Assembly (NCBI GenBank): GCA_025024175.1
Contig: QCXZ01000003.1
Coordinates: 42,246,257 to 42,310,256 of the forward strand
Length of the DNA stretch: 64,000 nt
Reading direction: 5' to 3'
Origin: Rhyzopertha dominica
Lineage: Eukaryota > Arthropoda > Insecta > Coleoptera > Bostrichidae
The position numbers and the translations under genes are program-made. This document shows, in pieces, positions 24,058 through 36,029 of the stretch (position 1 is the stretch's first letter; every line of letters starts with the position of its first letter). The notes beneath the pieces are model-generated. The model did not search any database. It saw only the letters and a program-made list of their open reading frames with translations, and was not told the origin of the DNA.

Positions 24058-25671
24058 TCGTCCGGTTCGATGCCTCGGTCTCGACAATAATTATAACCGA
24101 GACCTAGGCATCAAACTAGACCATGGCCATTCTAAGTTGAGCCGAGCAGAGCCTAGCGAGCGGCGCAGTGACTTCTGTCAGTGGCGGCGTAAATTTTCTA
24201 GTAAATGGGGTCTCACAGTAGCTATTTTGATCAGTGGCGTGGCACGGTTAGTAAATAATTGAATTATTTAATATATTAATTCATATGTGTATATAATGTG
24301 GGTATTTTTTAAGATAATCAGCAGCTGCAAGCTTATTAGCGGGTTAGTATTACTATATTTCTTATTATATAGAAGTGTAGGTAGTGATATTGACCGATAA
24401 AGTTATAATAATTACTGAAATATAGATAACTGGGTATCGGTCTATCCAGGTAGACAATGGCAGTGTAGAATTATAATAGTTTAAGCAGGTTTAACGTAGG
24501 TAATTACTAAAATACATTCATAATTTCAAATAACAATGACAATTATCAAAGCAAAAACAAAATTAACATGAATTAGATGGTTCTTATTTTTTAATTTTTT
24601 GTTATTAAAAAGGATATGAAATTTTTTGGTTTGTGTTTTTAAGGCCAAAATTAGATATTTTTTGCATTTCATAAGTATAAAAGTATGATATCTATCGGAA
24701 TAAATAGGTTAAATTTTTATTGTAAATTGTATGTTTTTAATTTGAATATATATAGTTAGTAAAAAAAGTTATTTACCTTAAACTAAATTAATTGCACTCT
24801 GCTGATTGCATTGTCGCACATATGCCAGCTCTATGTTTACGTTTGTTTTCATATAGTCTTTTTTGCTGTTTTTATTTATTTAATAAATGTCAGGACGTGA
24901 CAAATACAATAATCTCCGAAAGCTTGGCATAACATTAAGACGTTTTACTTCGTTCTCTGTCTTTTTTATCAAAAAAAACATATATTACCTACATTTTAAT
25001 ACAACAAGTATTTTACACCATATGATAATCTTTGTACTTCAGTTATATCAGAGCAAATAAAGTAAAAAGTAGATTATTAAACAAAAGACGAACAAAAAAT
25101 GTACTTTAATAATAATAAAATAAAATTCTCACATAGTATATACAATTTATAAGAGATTAACGAATAAAAATTATTGCTTATGACAGAAGACTTAACATTC
25201 ATCATCCGAGAAGTCACTACTAGAAAAATGTTCATCAGAAGATCCTGTATTTACTGTAAAACACAGTTCATCTAGCGCTTCGTCGAGAAGACGTTCTTTT
25301 TCCATATATTCTAGTTCCTTTATTTTGCTATAATGGCATACAGCCAACCAGTTGTCCACAGAAATTTGCGAAAATCTGTTTTAACGACAACACAACGCAC
25401 AAGCTTACAACCGCATCCGCATACAACAGGATCACGAATGAAATGCAAATGCAAAAGAGAGTGGTCAAGCGTCCTAAAACGCCGGGCCAGGTCAGGCTTT
25501 AAGCCGTTTGCATACCGTCCACCCCTAAATTAGCAAAATATTTACGGCCTGGACGAAATTCCGTTAGTGCAACGTTTTATTGCTGGGTTCAACTAAGAAT
25601 GGCCAGGGTTTACCTGGAATCTCTAAACCGGTCATGCGTAACAACGCCCACGCATCAGTGAACTGGACGAG

Positions 25672-25679
25672 TATAAATA
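25672..25679 (+). promoter_or_regulatory. TATA box, right arm, outward-facing
   Basis: A TATAAATA box, with possible initiator sequences (TTCACC, TTCAGT) about 25-36 nt downstream and the hammerhead-like motif about 40 nt downstream. It points away from the interior of the inverted-repeat unit. Confidence 0.5.
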
Positions 25680-25717
25680 CCCGAACGGACTAGGACACTT
25701 CACCTTCAGTACTACTT

Positions 25718-25748
25718 CTGAGGAAGGTGCCGACATGAGTGTCGAAAC
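25718..25748 (+). ncRNA. Hammerhead-like ribozyme motif, right arm (stem II degraded)
   Basis: The same boxes as the left arm are present: CTGAGGA, an 8-nt loop CGACATGA, and GAAAC. However, the 5' strand of stem II reads GGTGC against GTGTC, so pairing is poorer. This arm looks decayed relative to the left one. Confidence 0.3.
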
Positions 25749-26002
25749 TTCAAGATCAAATAAGCAACCCGGAAAACAACATGTCGGGCAACTTATGATC
25801 CGTTTGACGGGAATTTATATTTCTTGGCCATTCCGAGATTCCCATAGTGTACAAGAATGGTTAAGTGGGATACTTTGTATTATTTATGTCTGTATTCGCC
25901 CAATAGTAATTCGTAAACTATTATCTGTAATTCAAAGATAAATATTGTTAGTATGATTATTACCTGAGAATACGTCTTCATTTCGTTTTTCTTTTATTTC
26001 AG

Positions 26003-26378
26003 AGCACCGTCACATGCATGTTCCTACAAAGAATCCATCCAGTAAGTTTCTAAGGCGCCGATCCTCCCACCAGCGCCCCCCTAGTCCTTCAGATGTCGCT
26101 CCCGATAACGACCTACCCTCATCTCCTGCCTCCACCACCGAGCCTCCTTCCAGCGTGTTGTCTCCTGTGGACTCGGAGCGCCACGAAATTGGTGAACATC
26201 ATGAAGACGAAGATGGCGACGCCGCTGGCGTCAGTTCCGAATCTGAGTACCTTCTTTCCGATCCGACGGGCTACAGGACCCACGGGGAGTTCTCGCCTGA
26301 TAAGAAAGTGCAGTTTATTCAGGGTAAAGAGAACACTGCTGATGGTGACGAGGATAAGAAAGACAAGAAGAAGAAGAG
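26003..26378 (+). CDS. Ndae1: SLC4/Ndae1-like exon b: Ser/Pro/acidic and Lys-rich N-terminal region
   Basis: The exon follows TTTATTTCAG and ends at AAGAG before GTAAGT. It begins by completing the Gln codon (QHRHMHVPTKN) and ends two bases into a codon. The encoded 125 residues are low-complexity: a basic start (SSKFLRRRSSHQR), a Pro/Ser-rich part, an acidic HEDEDGDAAG part, the conserved KKVQFIQG block and a run of Lys/Asp ending in KKKKR. The VQFI-x-G block is also found in vertebrate Na+/HCO3- cotransporters just before the cytosolic domain. The region is probably disordered and regulatory (cytosolic). The reading frame is uninterrupted. Confidence 0.85.
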
Positions 26379-26462
26379 GTAAGTTAGAACGTGCACTATT
26401 TGATTTTTTTAGATGTTAGTTTAGTAACGAAATGTGCGAATGTAAAAAACTATAACGTCGGT

Positions 26463-26522
26463 CCCATGCCAAAGGCACCAATGTGCAGAATTGGCCGTTA
26501 GTCGTTTTGAATTTGGCATGGG
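26463..26522. repeat. Short hairpin, 11-bp arms
   Basis: CCCATGCCAAA at 26463-26473 is exactly inverted at 26512-26522 with a 38-nt spacer. It is about 85 bp downstream of an exon donor site. It could be the ends of a very small MITE or chance. Confidence 0.5.
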
Positions 26523-26914
26523 AAAATATTACAAATACTGCAAAAGCTGCCTGCGCCGAAACTTCGAATGTGGCAGTATACTTTAAAACACAAGCCCAGA
26601 ATTCTTCGATTTCTAAGGTTAACTACCCGTAGAGTAAGTATTCTCATATTGTAGGCCAGAAATATTCTGCGAATACAACTTAATGGTCTATTAAACTTTC
26701 CCTAATTTTTACGACACTCAACGACTGCCAGGCGGTTGTCGTACGCATTACAGGACTGTACTTTAAATCTTTCGACCGTTACCTGCATTGAAATTTTAGG
26801 AATAAATAAACTCAAAATGAAATAATAAATAACAAAGCTAATACTATTTATTTTTAATATAAGTATTATCTTAACATTCGTTAAAATTAGATTTTAGTCA
26901 CTGAGTCATCGTCT

Positions 26915-28160
26915 GTTTCGTCACCCTTGCCAAGTTGAATTATCTGCCACCTGTCGTTCCCTGTAAAAATTTTCTTCTTTTATCATATGATGTACACGGT
27001 TAGACCAACGATTTACTGATTTTCGCAACTTCTTGGATAGTTTGTATGGTAATATCACTAAATGGTGCAGTATTTTGCCTCCTTGCATGACGCTTCGTGC
27101 CAAATCATTTTAATTGGATCAAACAGCCGGGGGTAGCCGTAAAACTTTGTATCCATGCTGTTAGCCAAACTATCAATTCAGAATGTTTTATCAAAACATT
27201 TTGTCTTTAGAAACTCCAAGAGTTGTTTCTTTGTATCACATTCCTCATAATATAAGTCATATTTTAAAAGAAAATTTTTGATTTCTTCTTTATATGATTG
27301 ACACATTGTCTAATAGAATTACTGCATTGGCCGGATGCTTTGGCACCAGTTTATTCTCAAATCAGTTTTCAAAAACATCAGCCATCATACTTATGGTAAT
27401 CTACCTTTCCGTCCTTCATATTTTTAGCAAATAGAAATAACGCATCTCCCACCCATCCGTTTTTTTACCACGTGACGCCGGTATATTCAACACGAATTGT
27501 TACTTTTATCGCACCAATCCTTTTTTCACAGTCATGAGCATGGATGTCGTACCAAGTACCTCGAAATTTTTTTTAATTTTAGTATAAGTAATTTGCTCGC
27601 CATTCCGAAATTCGTGGAGATTCCATAATAACTTAGCGTTTATTAATTTTCTTATAATAAAACTCTATTATGCTTAAAAAATTACGTAATCTTTCCTTAC
27701 AGCAGTTAATTTTTAGCTCAGTTTTAACTTTCTTGTGCAATTTTTCAATTGTCACTACAAAATTATTATATTGTATGTCTCATAGATCATACGTCGTATT
27801 TTTGTGTGATCTTTTGAAAACCCTCAACGAACCATTCTTTTCGGACTTTTCTGTCCTGAATTCCATTTACAGCTATATTTCTTACAATTGATTGTGAAAT
27901 TTTGTTATTATACTGAGTTTGCGATGTCCCTGCTGTCCCCATCTGCATTTTTGATGTATTCATAAACATTCAAAACTATTTGATTAACTTCAGGTGATAA
28001 ATGGTTATGATTCCGTTTAATGAGATTTGACTCTTGGGATACAGCATTTTCAACATTACTGTCAAAAACATATTCCGCCATTTCGACTTGTTCAACATCT
28101 ACGTTAATGTCACTTTCTTGTGGGTGGGAAACATCTACCCTATTCCACGGTCTCCCCATT
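26915..28160 (-). pseudogene. DDE_3-like (Tc1/IS630-related) transposase relic
   Basis: On the minus strand, separated pieces in different frames line up in transposase order. An N-terminal 83-residue ORF (27908-28159) contains NHLSPEVNQIVLNVYEYIKN. It is followed by a helix-turn-helix-like piece with ISQSIVRNI (near 27870), then a middle block SRGKKTDGW near 27450, then PANAVILLDN near 27320, which matches the second catalytic Asp region (V-x-x-x-D-N), and a C-terminal block NRWSNRVHHMIKEENFY near 26985. The last resembles the R-W-x-x-x-x-x-H-x-I-K-E-E motif that closes insect DDE_3 transposases. Several stops and frameshifts make it non-functional. TIRs were not identified. Confidence 0.6.
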
Positions 28161-31097
28161 TTTATAATAAGTAAGTGCTATAATAATATTTCAATTTGTA
28201 GTGTTTTACCAAAATTGATTGCTATTTTAAAACATACCTTACGTACCGCAAATAAAATGTATGATCTTGAAATACACTGTTTTGTTGAGAAATTATACAA
28301 CTAATAACAAGCGACTTGTTGACACCCATAAGAAGGGATTAGAACAGATTAAATAGGTTCACAGTTAAATATTTTAGAGAAAATTTGCCGGTACATTTCC
28401 AGGAATTAAAGCTCTTATATATTTTCTTAAAACCATCAAAAGTAGGTTGCAGGTTAATCTGTTCCAATAGATAATTTGTTAATTTGTATTCATGTTAAAA
28501 TTGAGTACGGCTCATCCTCACAGATAATCAGTCCGTAAACATCTGACCATCATTAATTTTATGAGGCTTTACGATCAAGGCGTAATAAAGGGCTTAAACA
28601 ATCAAAACCATATTCGCAGAATATATCTGGTCGGTCTTTACTCAGGTATCGGGTAATCACGAGACAAAAAGATCGCGTGGTCGTGATTGGCTAGTGGCTC
28701 GGGTGATATTCAGTTCAATTTGGCGGCAAATACATATGCATGGTAATTGGGTATTGCAAATCTAATCAAGGCGGAATGATCGTTTACGCCGTGTGCAAAT
28801 ATTGCCAATGAGTCGCTTGCTACTACCGAATAAAAATTATTTTCGATTTTAACTTAGGTATTGTATTAAAAGATGTCATTAAAGTTATAAAGCAGACGAA
28901 AATCAGCTTTTGCGAATCTTTGATTTTACAAGTAATTTATTCATATATTTAATGTACATCTACAGGGTGACCCATATGTGTGGAATAATGTTAATGTATT
29001 TGGTATCAACTCATTTTTGTGCATACAAAATGTGCAATTTTAATGGAGTTGCATTAGAACATTTAAAAAAACCTAATAGTTCGTTAAAAATACAAAAATT
29101 AACTTCATCGATTCAATTATTTGGTTCTGAAATATGGGGGGGAAATAAGACAATTCCTTTTTTGACATTCGTTGTTCAATTTGAGCTCAGGATTGAATCT
29201 TGCAACCATATTAACGCACTTCAGAATATTTACGAACCTTGTTCACCACTTTTGTTATTGGTATTTTTGATAGCTATTCTCAGCACAGAAAAGAAAAATT
29301 GTGTTACGTGCACCTGTTCGAAAAATTTACTGCCTTTATTTATGCACAAGTACCGAAATATATTAATTTCGAATACCACTATACCCCGATCACCGAACAG
29401 ATGGAGTGTTCAATAATAAAAAATTTGTTATAAAGATTATATCGGACTTGAATAAACAGCATCAAATCCGATAACGTGCAAGATGCATATAATTCACGTG
29501 ATCACTCGGTGATTTGAGTATAGTAGATTAACCACTGTTGTACATGCACTTCATTACAGTCACTCTAAATCACTTTAAAGCACTTTTGTCACTTTGTTCG
29601 CTTGCTTCACTGCTTTGCAAACCAGACTTCTCCCACCGTCTTGCCAAGCGGCAGTTAAAATTAGAATAATGGATAATAGGTTGATTCATATATAATCATG
29701 TGTAGGAGGAGATTGCAATTATTTATNGGGTNGCTTTCAGACTATGCATTGTCAGTAGACGTTTCTAGAAAGTTACCAGACTTCTAGGCTATATAGTGGA
29801 TTATAGCGTCCTGCAAGCTACAATAGCAATATTCACTCGTATAATGNATTTGCATTTCTCTTTTTCTTGCTCTATTGCAGTCTGGAGTGATTCTTTTATT
29901 TCANATTTCTGTANTTTTCACAGTGCATCTCAATCTCAAGAATTTCTTGGATTTAAATAGCGGCCATCGTTCTAGTTCTTGTTCTAGATGTGCAAGGATT
30001 TTGGAAGATTTGTAATCACTTGTTGATCACGCAATTTTGCTACTGAATACGTTTGCCGTCCGGAGTGTAGTAATAAAGGCATATTTTCTGTGTGTGACTT
30101 GAAGTTAGTACCATGGCGCATGGGTTTTAAACCAATGTTTTCACGATTTTTTAAATTCTGTGAAATAAGCTTCCATAGTTTGCAGCACTTACGGTACCAG
30201 CACACAATATTTGGAATTTTTGCAGAAAGAACTAATTATAAATTTTGATATTGTGTTTTTTTCCTGTATAAGGTGATGTCTGAATAGAAAAATCTGATTT
30301 ATACAAAATATTGCACCTTCCCATTTTGGGCCGTCCGGAAAAATCTGAGTGCCTATTCAGATTTTATGGTGTCACTTTAAAAATAAAGTTTTTTAAGACG
30401 AAAGGAGCGGATGTCGAAGAGTCGAAAGGACGAATAAGCTAAGATCGTAGGCTAACTTCCCCGTTTGATTTTTCAGTGTCTTGGTTTAACAGCAAATGAC
30501 GAGGAATACAAATTTAAATTGTATTGATTAAAAACAAAAAATACCGTAATTTAAAACGCTAATCGACGTAACCGAACATAAAAAGAAACTTCATTTATTC
30601 CAATCTACCTACTACTTGCACTATATTGGCTCATCTGCAAAAGTTATGAAGCATGGTAAAATAATAGCTGAAAAACTTCATTACTATAATAAACGTGTAG
30701 TTTGTTCGTACAGCAAAATGAAAAATCTAATGGCCTTTTAGTCCCATTAAATTTTACCCGCTCATCCATGTTTACACTGAGATTGAAAGGTCAATTATAG
30801 GATTCAGCATTCAATTGAGCGAGAATCTACAAAGGGCTGTGCGTCGGTAGCTAACCACATCTGCGGCGTACGTCAAGGACTAAACACACTTGACGTCAAA
30901 GACCTTTGAATACCTGCGGCGAAAGGGCAAAATGACAATAACGCGTATATTATACATTGTCAATCAACCTGGTTCTGGTTTGGGTGGGTGTGATTAATTT
31001 CTGCTTAAATACGTTAAGTGAGCTTTCTTGTAAATACTCTCGTTATAGGTACTCATAAACTTACTCTAATGAAAAATACTATTTATATGATTATATG

Positions 31098-31134
31098 GTT
31101 GATTGATTAAACTAGCGTACGGTCAGCATTTCTG
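31098..31134 (+). repeat. Dispersed repeat motif, copy 2 (first copy near 12813)
   Basis: GGTTGATTGATTAAACTAGC followed by GTACGGT and ATTTCTGCC, matching the 12813-12850 copy. Boundaries are unknown. Confidence 0.45.
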
Positions 31135-34100
31135 CCACTCCCGGATATACCGGTTTTTTTAATTTCCCTGTGATCTATCCTTCTAACAAAATTTTGTTTT
31201 GTTCACCATTTATTCAACCACATTAATAAACTATTTTACCTTTCAATATCTGTGCGGGTCTTGNCGTTTTTGAGCACATGTTAATTGATATATTTAGATG
31301 GAATTATCGACGCTGTTATTGGTTTAATTACTTTTCTTTTACTCCTTAATTATGGCATTATTTTTCTTTTATATGTATTTATAATGCCCATTGTTAGCTA
31401 CTAAACGCAAATAGCCTTGATTCTCCGTGATTCTCCGTAGTTAAAATTCATAGTAACAAGAAGTTGGTATAAATATTGTATAGAGGCAATTTCTTTCTAT
31501 TTGGTAAAGTGCAAGCACGGTATTTTAAAAGCTTTCTAAGTGTGCACTGGTATATTGTTGATTTGCTGTTGATTCGGGTCCCATTTGCACATCCTACTTA
31601 TCACCATGTCATCATTTACAACCTTCAGAAGATAAATAAGTGCAAAAAAAAGTTTTACAGCCAAAACTACTGTAACTACCTATTTCATTTTAAATTCCAG
31701 CGAACAGTATTGAAAGTTCACAACTATGGCCGGAGTGTGAAAAGATACCCAAGGACGAAATGGATTATAAAGTTATTTTTAATTTAACCGTTAGTTGACA
31801 TCGTCCTAGTATATAATATGATTGATAGTAAAAATTGCACAAGATTAATTTATTCATAAGGATGAATAAAAATCGGACAATTAGTTTTTTTACGTAAGTA
31901 CATAAACAACGCTTAAATATCCACTAACAAAGTTTTATGTCACATAGAAGATCAAGTACACTTTTGCATGAAAGGGTGGTAAAACTGACAAACTGCAAAA
32001 TTATAAAATAATTATAATATATCTATGAAATTGTCAAGAAAGAAATAAGTCCCTTTAATAAAAGTAAATTGTTAGTCGCGCATCAATTGACATATTTGTT
32101 TCTGTATTCTTTTTGCTCTGATGGTGTTTCGTTTTTTTCCTGTATAAGCTATTCCAGTAATAAATATGCAACAGGTGTCAGGTAAACATCGTCGTAAAAG
32201 AAACTCCCACGGCAAACACTTCAAAAACCTAATTTCGTCCCCTTTAAAAAAGACTAAACAGTAAAATCCAAATGAGCATTACATACATAATTCACAGTGC
32301 ACTCTAAAATTACGCGCATTAACAGAAATATTACGAAAAATCTTGATATTGATTATGGTTATTCGATGGGTGTTTAGTATCTCGTGCGCTTAGAAATTAA
32401 TAACATCCGTTCCACATCAACAAGCGATAATAAAAACCAGAGAGGCGTGAAAGGTGAAACATGTTTATTACGTGAACCTTGACCTACCGCTAAATAATTC
32501 AGATGCGGTTTGCGCTTATTGCATTTTTAAATCATTACCACTATGACATGGAGACTCATTTGGTGTTGTTTGTTTTTGTTCAAACACAGGTGTCAGGATT
32601 GCTTATTGTACTCGCACTTCTAAAATTCGCTAAAATGAGAGATTTAGGTTAAAACAAACTCGATACATTGAATAAGGATGCTTTACCACTTTAGCTCTTT
32701 CATGCAGTTGTACAACTTATTTCCTTGGTCTGCAATTTTATCGTTTTCTCAGAAGGTTTTACATTAGAGCCGCAGACTGTAAAGTGTAAAGAAAAAGCTC
32801 GACAGGCCGTAAAATAAAAATATGAAACGCTCGATTCGATCATTGCTAAAAAATAATGATACCTATATACAAACCAAAATATCACAGGATTTAGGTTGAA
32901 TATTAGAAGTTGAAGTTAGTTCTTGTTAAGTTTTTCCTTTTTGAGATGCCAGAACAGGTTCTTCGCCAATTTTGAAAATTGTGCTAGACTTTTTTCAAGA
33001 CCAAAGGTAGAACGAGAAGTCTTAATTTTTTGTTCAATGGAATTCTCTAGAAAGTCTTCAGCTACAGAAAAACTTTTCCAAACTCATTCCTTTTGCTGGA
33101 AGTAATGTGAGCTCCACTGCCTGCTAACAAAGTGACCAATGTTCCCCGAAAAGTATCTCTCGTGTATCTATCTGGATCTAGAGTTGTCTTAGAAATGTTT
33201 CTAAACGTATTTTATGCATATAGGCCGTATTCTACAAGCATTCTTTCTGTACTGAAAAAAATCTGCGATGAGACATGTGTTGCAAGACACTTTCTGTATT
33301 ATTCTATAAGACAGCGTTAATCAACAACTGTAAACACGGACCCTTTATGTTTTCGTTTTCGGAATATTTACAACAATTAAAGAATCTCTTTCGCACATAT
33401 CAGATCCTGACATATTGGCGAGTTCTTTCTTACGTCACGCTTTATACATTCCAGAAACGAGAGCAACCAACACAGCAAGCAAGATAGTGTTAAGCACAAC
33501 GTGCACATAATTATTGACTACCCTCATACCTTTAGATGGATTTAACTGGGAGTTTTAGTGTCTAATAAACTTGATCACATGTTCTTTAGAAAACACCATG
33601 ACTTTCTTTCCTTCGTGACTAACACGATACGATAGCAATTTGTAGTTCACATTTTTTTCAGTTACTCCAAACAGAACTCCGCTGATCTTTATTTAACTTT
33701 AAATAGAAAGCAATCATACATTTTGTTAGAGTACTCATAGAATAACATAACATTTCGCTAAAAATAGCTATAACGCCTAGTACTTACTCCGTTTCATAAT
33801 ACTGTTTGGATTTCTATGGAAGTAATCTATCTAAAGCTTCTTGATCTGTTTCTTTCTGTTTTTTTGAGATAATCAATTGATCCATCTTTGGTGGAAGTAA
33901 ATAATCCAGGATTGGAACAATTTTATTTAATCCTTATCATTGTTGTTTTCGCTGATTTATTTACAGATGTATTCATAGTAACCAACAACAAACGCCACCT
34001 TTTATACTAATGGCCGCAAATACAATCATTTATTTAATAGGTGAATATGTGGAATTTATTACGCACGTCAACGTAAATTACGCCCTTTAGCCAAATCTTG

Positions 34101-34355
34101 ATATACGTATGGTGATGTAATTAACATCAATAATACTTGACCAATGCGATAGCCATATATCCTTCATGATCTCCAGATAGGGTGTGATATAAGGCGAAAA
34201 ATGATAACATGTATTATATATATCTTGTTTTCACAAAAAATGTTAAACGTTAAATCCGAGGTATTTAACCTATAGGTTTACTAATATTGTTTCATTATGG
34301 CAGGAGTATAATACAGGTATATAAACGTAAGAGCCAAAAGCTCTCCCTTATTATG

Positions 34356-34757
34356 TCATTTCGGCAACACTTCAATGCTCTTAAAATTTGTTATCAGTTG
34401 CTCAAAACTCTGTACTCTGTTTTTACATTTCGTTCTGAAAATTTCCACTTTAAGCATATCTAGACTATACGCGGGCCGAGCAATTATATAGTAATTTGCA
34501 CAAGTGCATCTCCATAGGGTTTGTAAATGTTTCATCTTTTGTCTATACGCGGGCCGGGCAATTATATAGTAATTTGCACAAGTGCATCCCCATAGGGTTT
34601 GTGAATGTCTCATCTTTTGTTTCAATTTTTTTTTCGTGATTTGTAAAACATCNTTTTGGCAACGGGCAAATCTTGGCCTTAACATAATGCCTCTCTTTTT
34701 CGTCTTAGACAAATAATCTAAATACCCTTTTTTATTTCCTATTGCAATTATCTTCAT
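34356..34757 (-). pseudogene. Unrecognised minus-strand ORF containing a 26-residue tandem duplication
   Basis: A 133-codon frame ends ...RVQFEQ-like sequence (actual: NRVQSFEQLITNFKSIEVLPK minus its first residue) before the stop. Its centre consists of two in-frame copies of a 26-residue unit (TLWGCTCANYYIIARPAY / TLWRCTCANYYIIARPAY) generated by the 78-bp DNA duplication at 34465-34620. One codon contains an N. There are no recognisable domains, splice signals or neighbours, and the frame may be an accident of the duplication in transposon-derived DNA. No function is proposed. Confidence 0.3.
34465..34620. repeat. Tandem duplication, 2 x 78 bp
   Basis: Unit 34465-34542 is repeated directly at 34543-34620. 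I count four differences, all transitions (A/G, T/C, A/G, T/C), giving about 95% identity. Both copies carry the GC-rich tag CGCGGGCC. No third copy was seen. Confidence 0.9.
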
Positions 34758-36029
34758 AGGTCAAAAAAGGATTGATACATAACTCTTGAAGTAAACCACC
34801 TAAAGCTGTTTGGGGGACTCACATTGCACTCATTTTATCCATGCCTAAATAGAACAGTCATGCCTGAAAACTCTGACATTCAAGCCCGTTTTTACCCCTC
34901 TTCTACTTCGTAATACGAGGGTGACTCTTTTCCTGTGCAATACTTCCAGTCAAATTTGATGTGAAAGAGACGTTCTGAAAATCTTGGCTCTTATCTAGTT
35001 AGTAAAAATTCAAAAAATGTACAAGGAAACTATTTTACAATCATCTAACTATGATTAATTGAGCACAGCCTGTCACATTTTGTACACAGCAATAAACATT
35101 TCGTCAACGTGCTTGTTTACTTATCAATTAACATGATTGCAAACCATTATGTAGCTAACGGTACTTGTATTTTGTACCTATGGCAATTTGCACATTTCCT
35201 GCATGACTTTAGTCACGGAAAATTGCTTCGGAAAAAACATGTTTTTAACAGAGCACCCGTTGTTGCACATTCAATTCAAGTTCGCATTAAATACTTGCAT
35301 TGAAATAAATGTGACTTCAAATCGTTTTCATATGGAAACTCCTGTAACTTTAGAATAGATTGTTCGATTTCAATTTTATAATGCCGAGCTTTCAGATGAT
35401 GAAAGTGACTTTCAACGAGGTGTGAGGTGATCTCCTTGTTATTTATATAAAATTTATAATTTGGTAGCCACTACGATGCCATCTTGTATTTTTCATTTTT
35501 CAACGGTTTTACCCTTGATTTCATCCAAACCATTTAACTAAACACGTTCAAAAGTTACTTTAGACGCGCACTGTTTATTACTTTAATAATAAATAATAAC
35601 ATTAAATGAGTTTGTATGCCTCTTTATACATGCACCGTGTATTAGATCTTAAATGCACATTAGATATGTGGTTATTCAACATTTGTTAAAAATTGAAGTA
35701 AAGTTTAAACTAAAAGATATGGAACTGTGAGAATTTTTGCAAAGACCAAAATAGAAATATGAAGTTTCATGACTTAAGAAGTTTGCTTTGGGAACCTTCT
35801 AATTCAGAAGATTTCAGACATAAGTAACTCGATTAATCATATTTCATAGTATTTTCCCTAGTCGATTGTTTTAGTGATATCTAACATGTTAGTGGAGTTT
35901 TGTTTATCACTTTCGATGTTTGAAACTCCTTCAAACGGTTACTTAGTCGACATGATTTGTGTTCTTGGATAGTTAGCAATAGCTCATTAGTAACATAACT
36001 TTTCAAATTGGATGCGGTAGTGAATAATT

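Larger units (their letters stand above)
23931..25785. mobile_element. Inverted-repeat unit with outward TATA boxes and hammerhead-like motifs
   Basis: About 220 bp at 23931-24150 recur inverted at 25560-25785, with an AT-rich, non-coding interior of about 1.4 kb. Blocks shared in the same order are GACATGT, TTTTCCGG, TTGCTTATTTGA, TTTCGACACTCATGTCGG, CTTCCTCAGAAGTA, AGTGTCCTAGTCCG, ATTTATACTCGTCC and GGCCATTCT-AGTTGA. The left arm has a 12-13 bp insertion relative to the right arm, and each arm contains its own substitutions. Each arm carries a TATAAAT box directed outward, with a hammerhead-like core downstream of it. Terminal repeats of Penelope-like elements combine promoters and hammerhead motifs, so a Penelope-related origin is inferred but not shown. 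Confidence 0.6.
12206..26002 (+). other. 13.8-kb intron of the SLC4 gene
   Basis: Runs from GTGAGT to TTTATTTCAG. It contains a 1-kb foldback element (12890-13915), a decayed minus-strand ORF (14480-15345), a TIR element (19992-20844), a tRNA-derived SINE (22203-22396) and an inverted-repeat unit (23931-25785). An AATAAAG-plus-TAATAA tail-like motif lies near 19303-19320. Stretches such as 15350-19290 and 20850-22200 contain only short ORFs without recognisable similarity. Confidence 0.75.

Noticed and set aside
28910..29416. 168-codon + strand ORF, the longest unexplained frame in its region
   Set aside because: No domain, biased hydrophobic/Lys composition typical of AT-rich DNA, and it starts beside a TACAGGGTG-type element end. 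No splice or codon evidence supports a gene.
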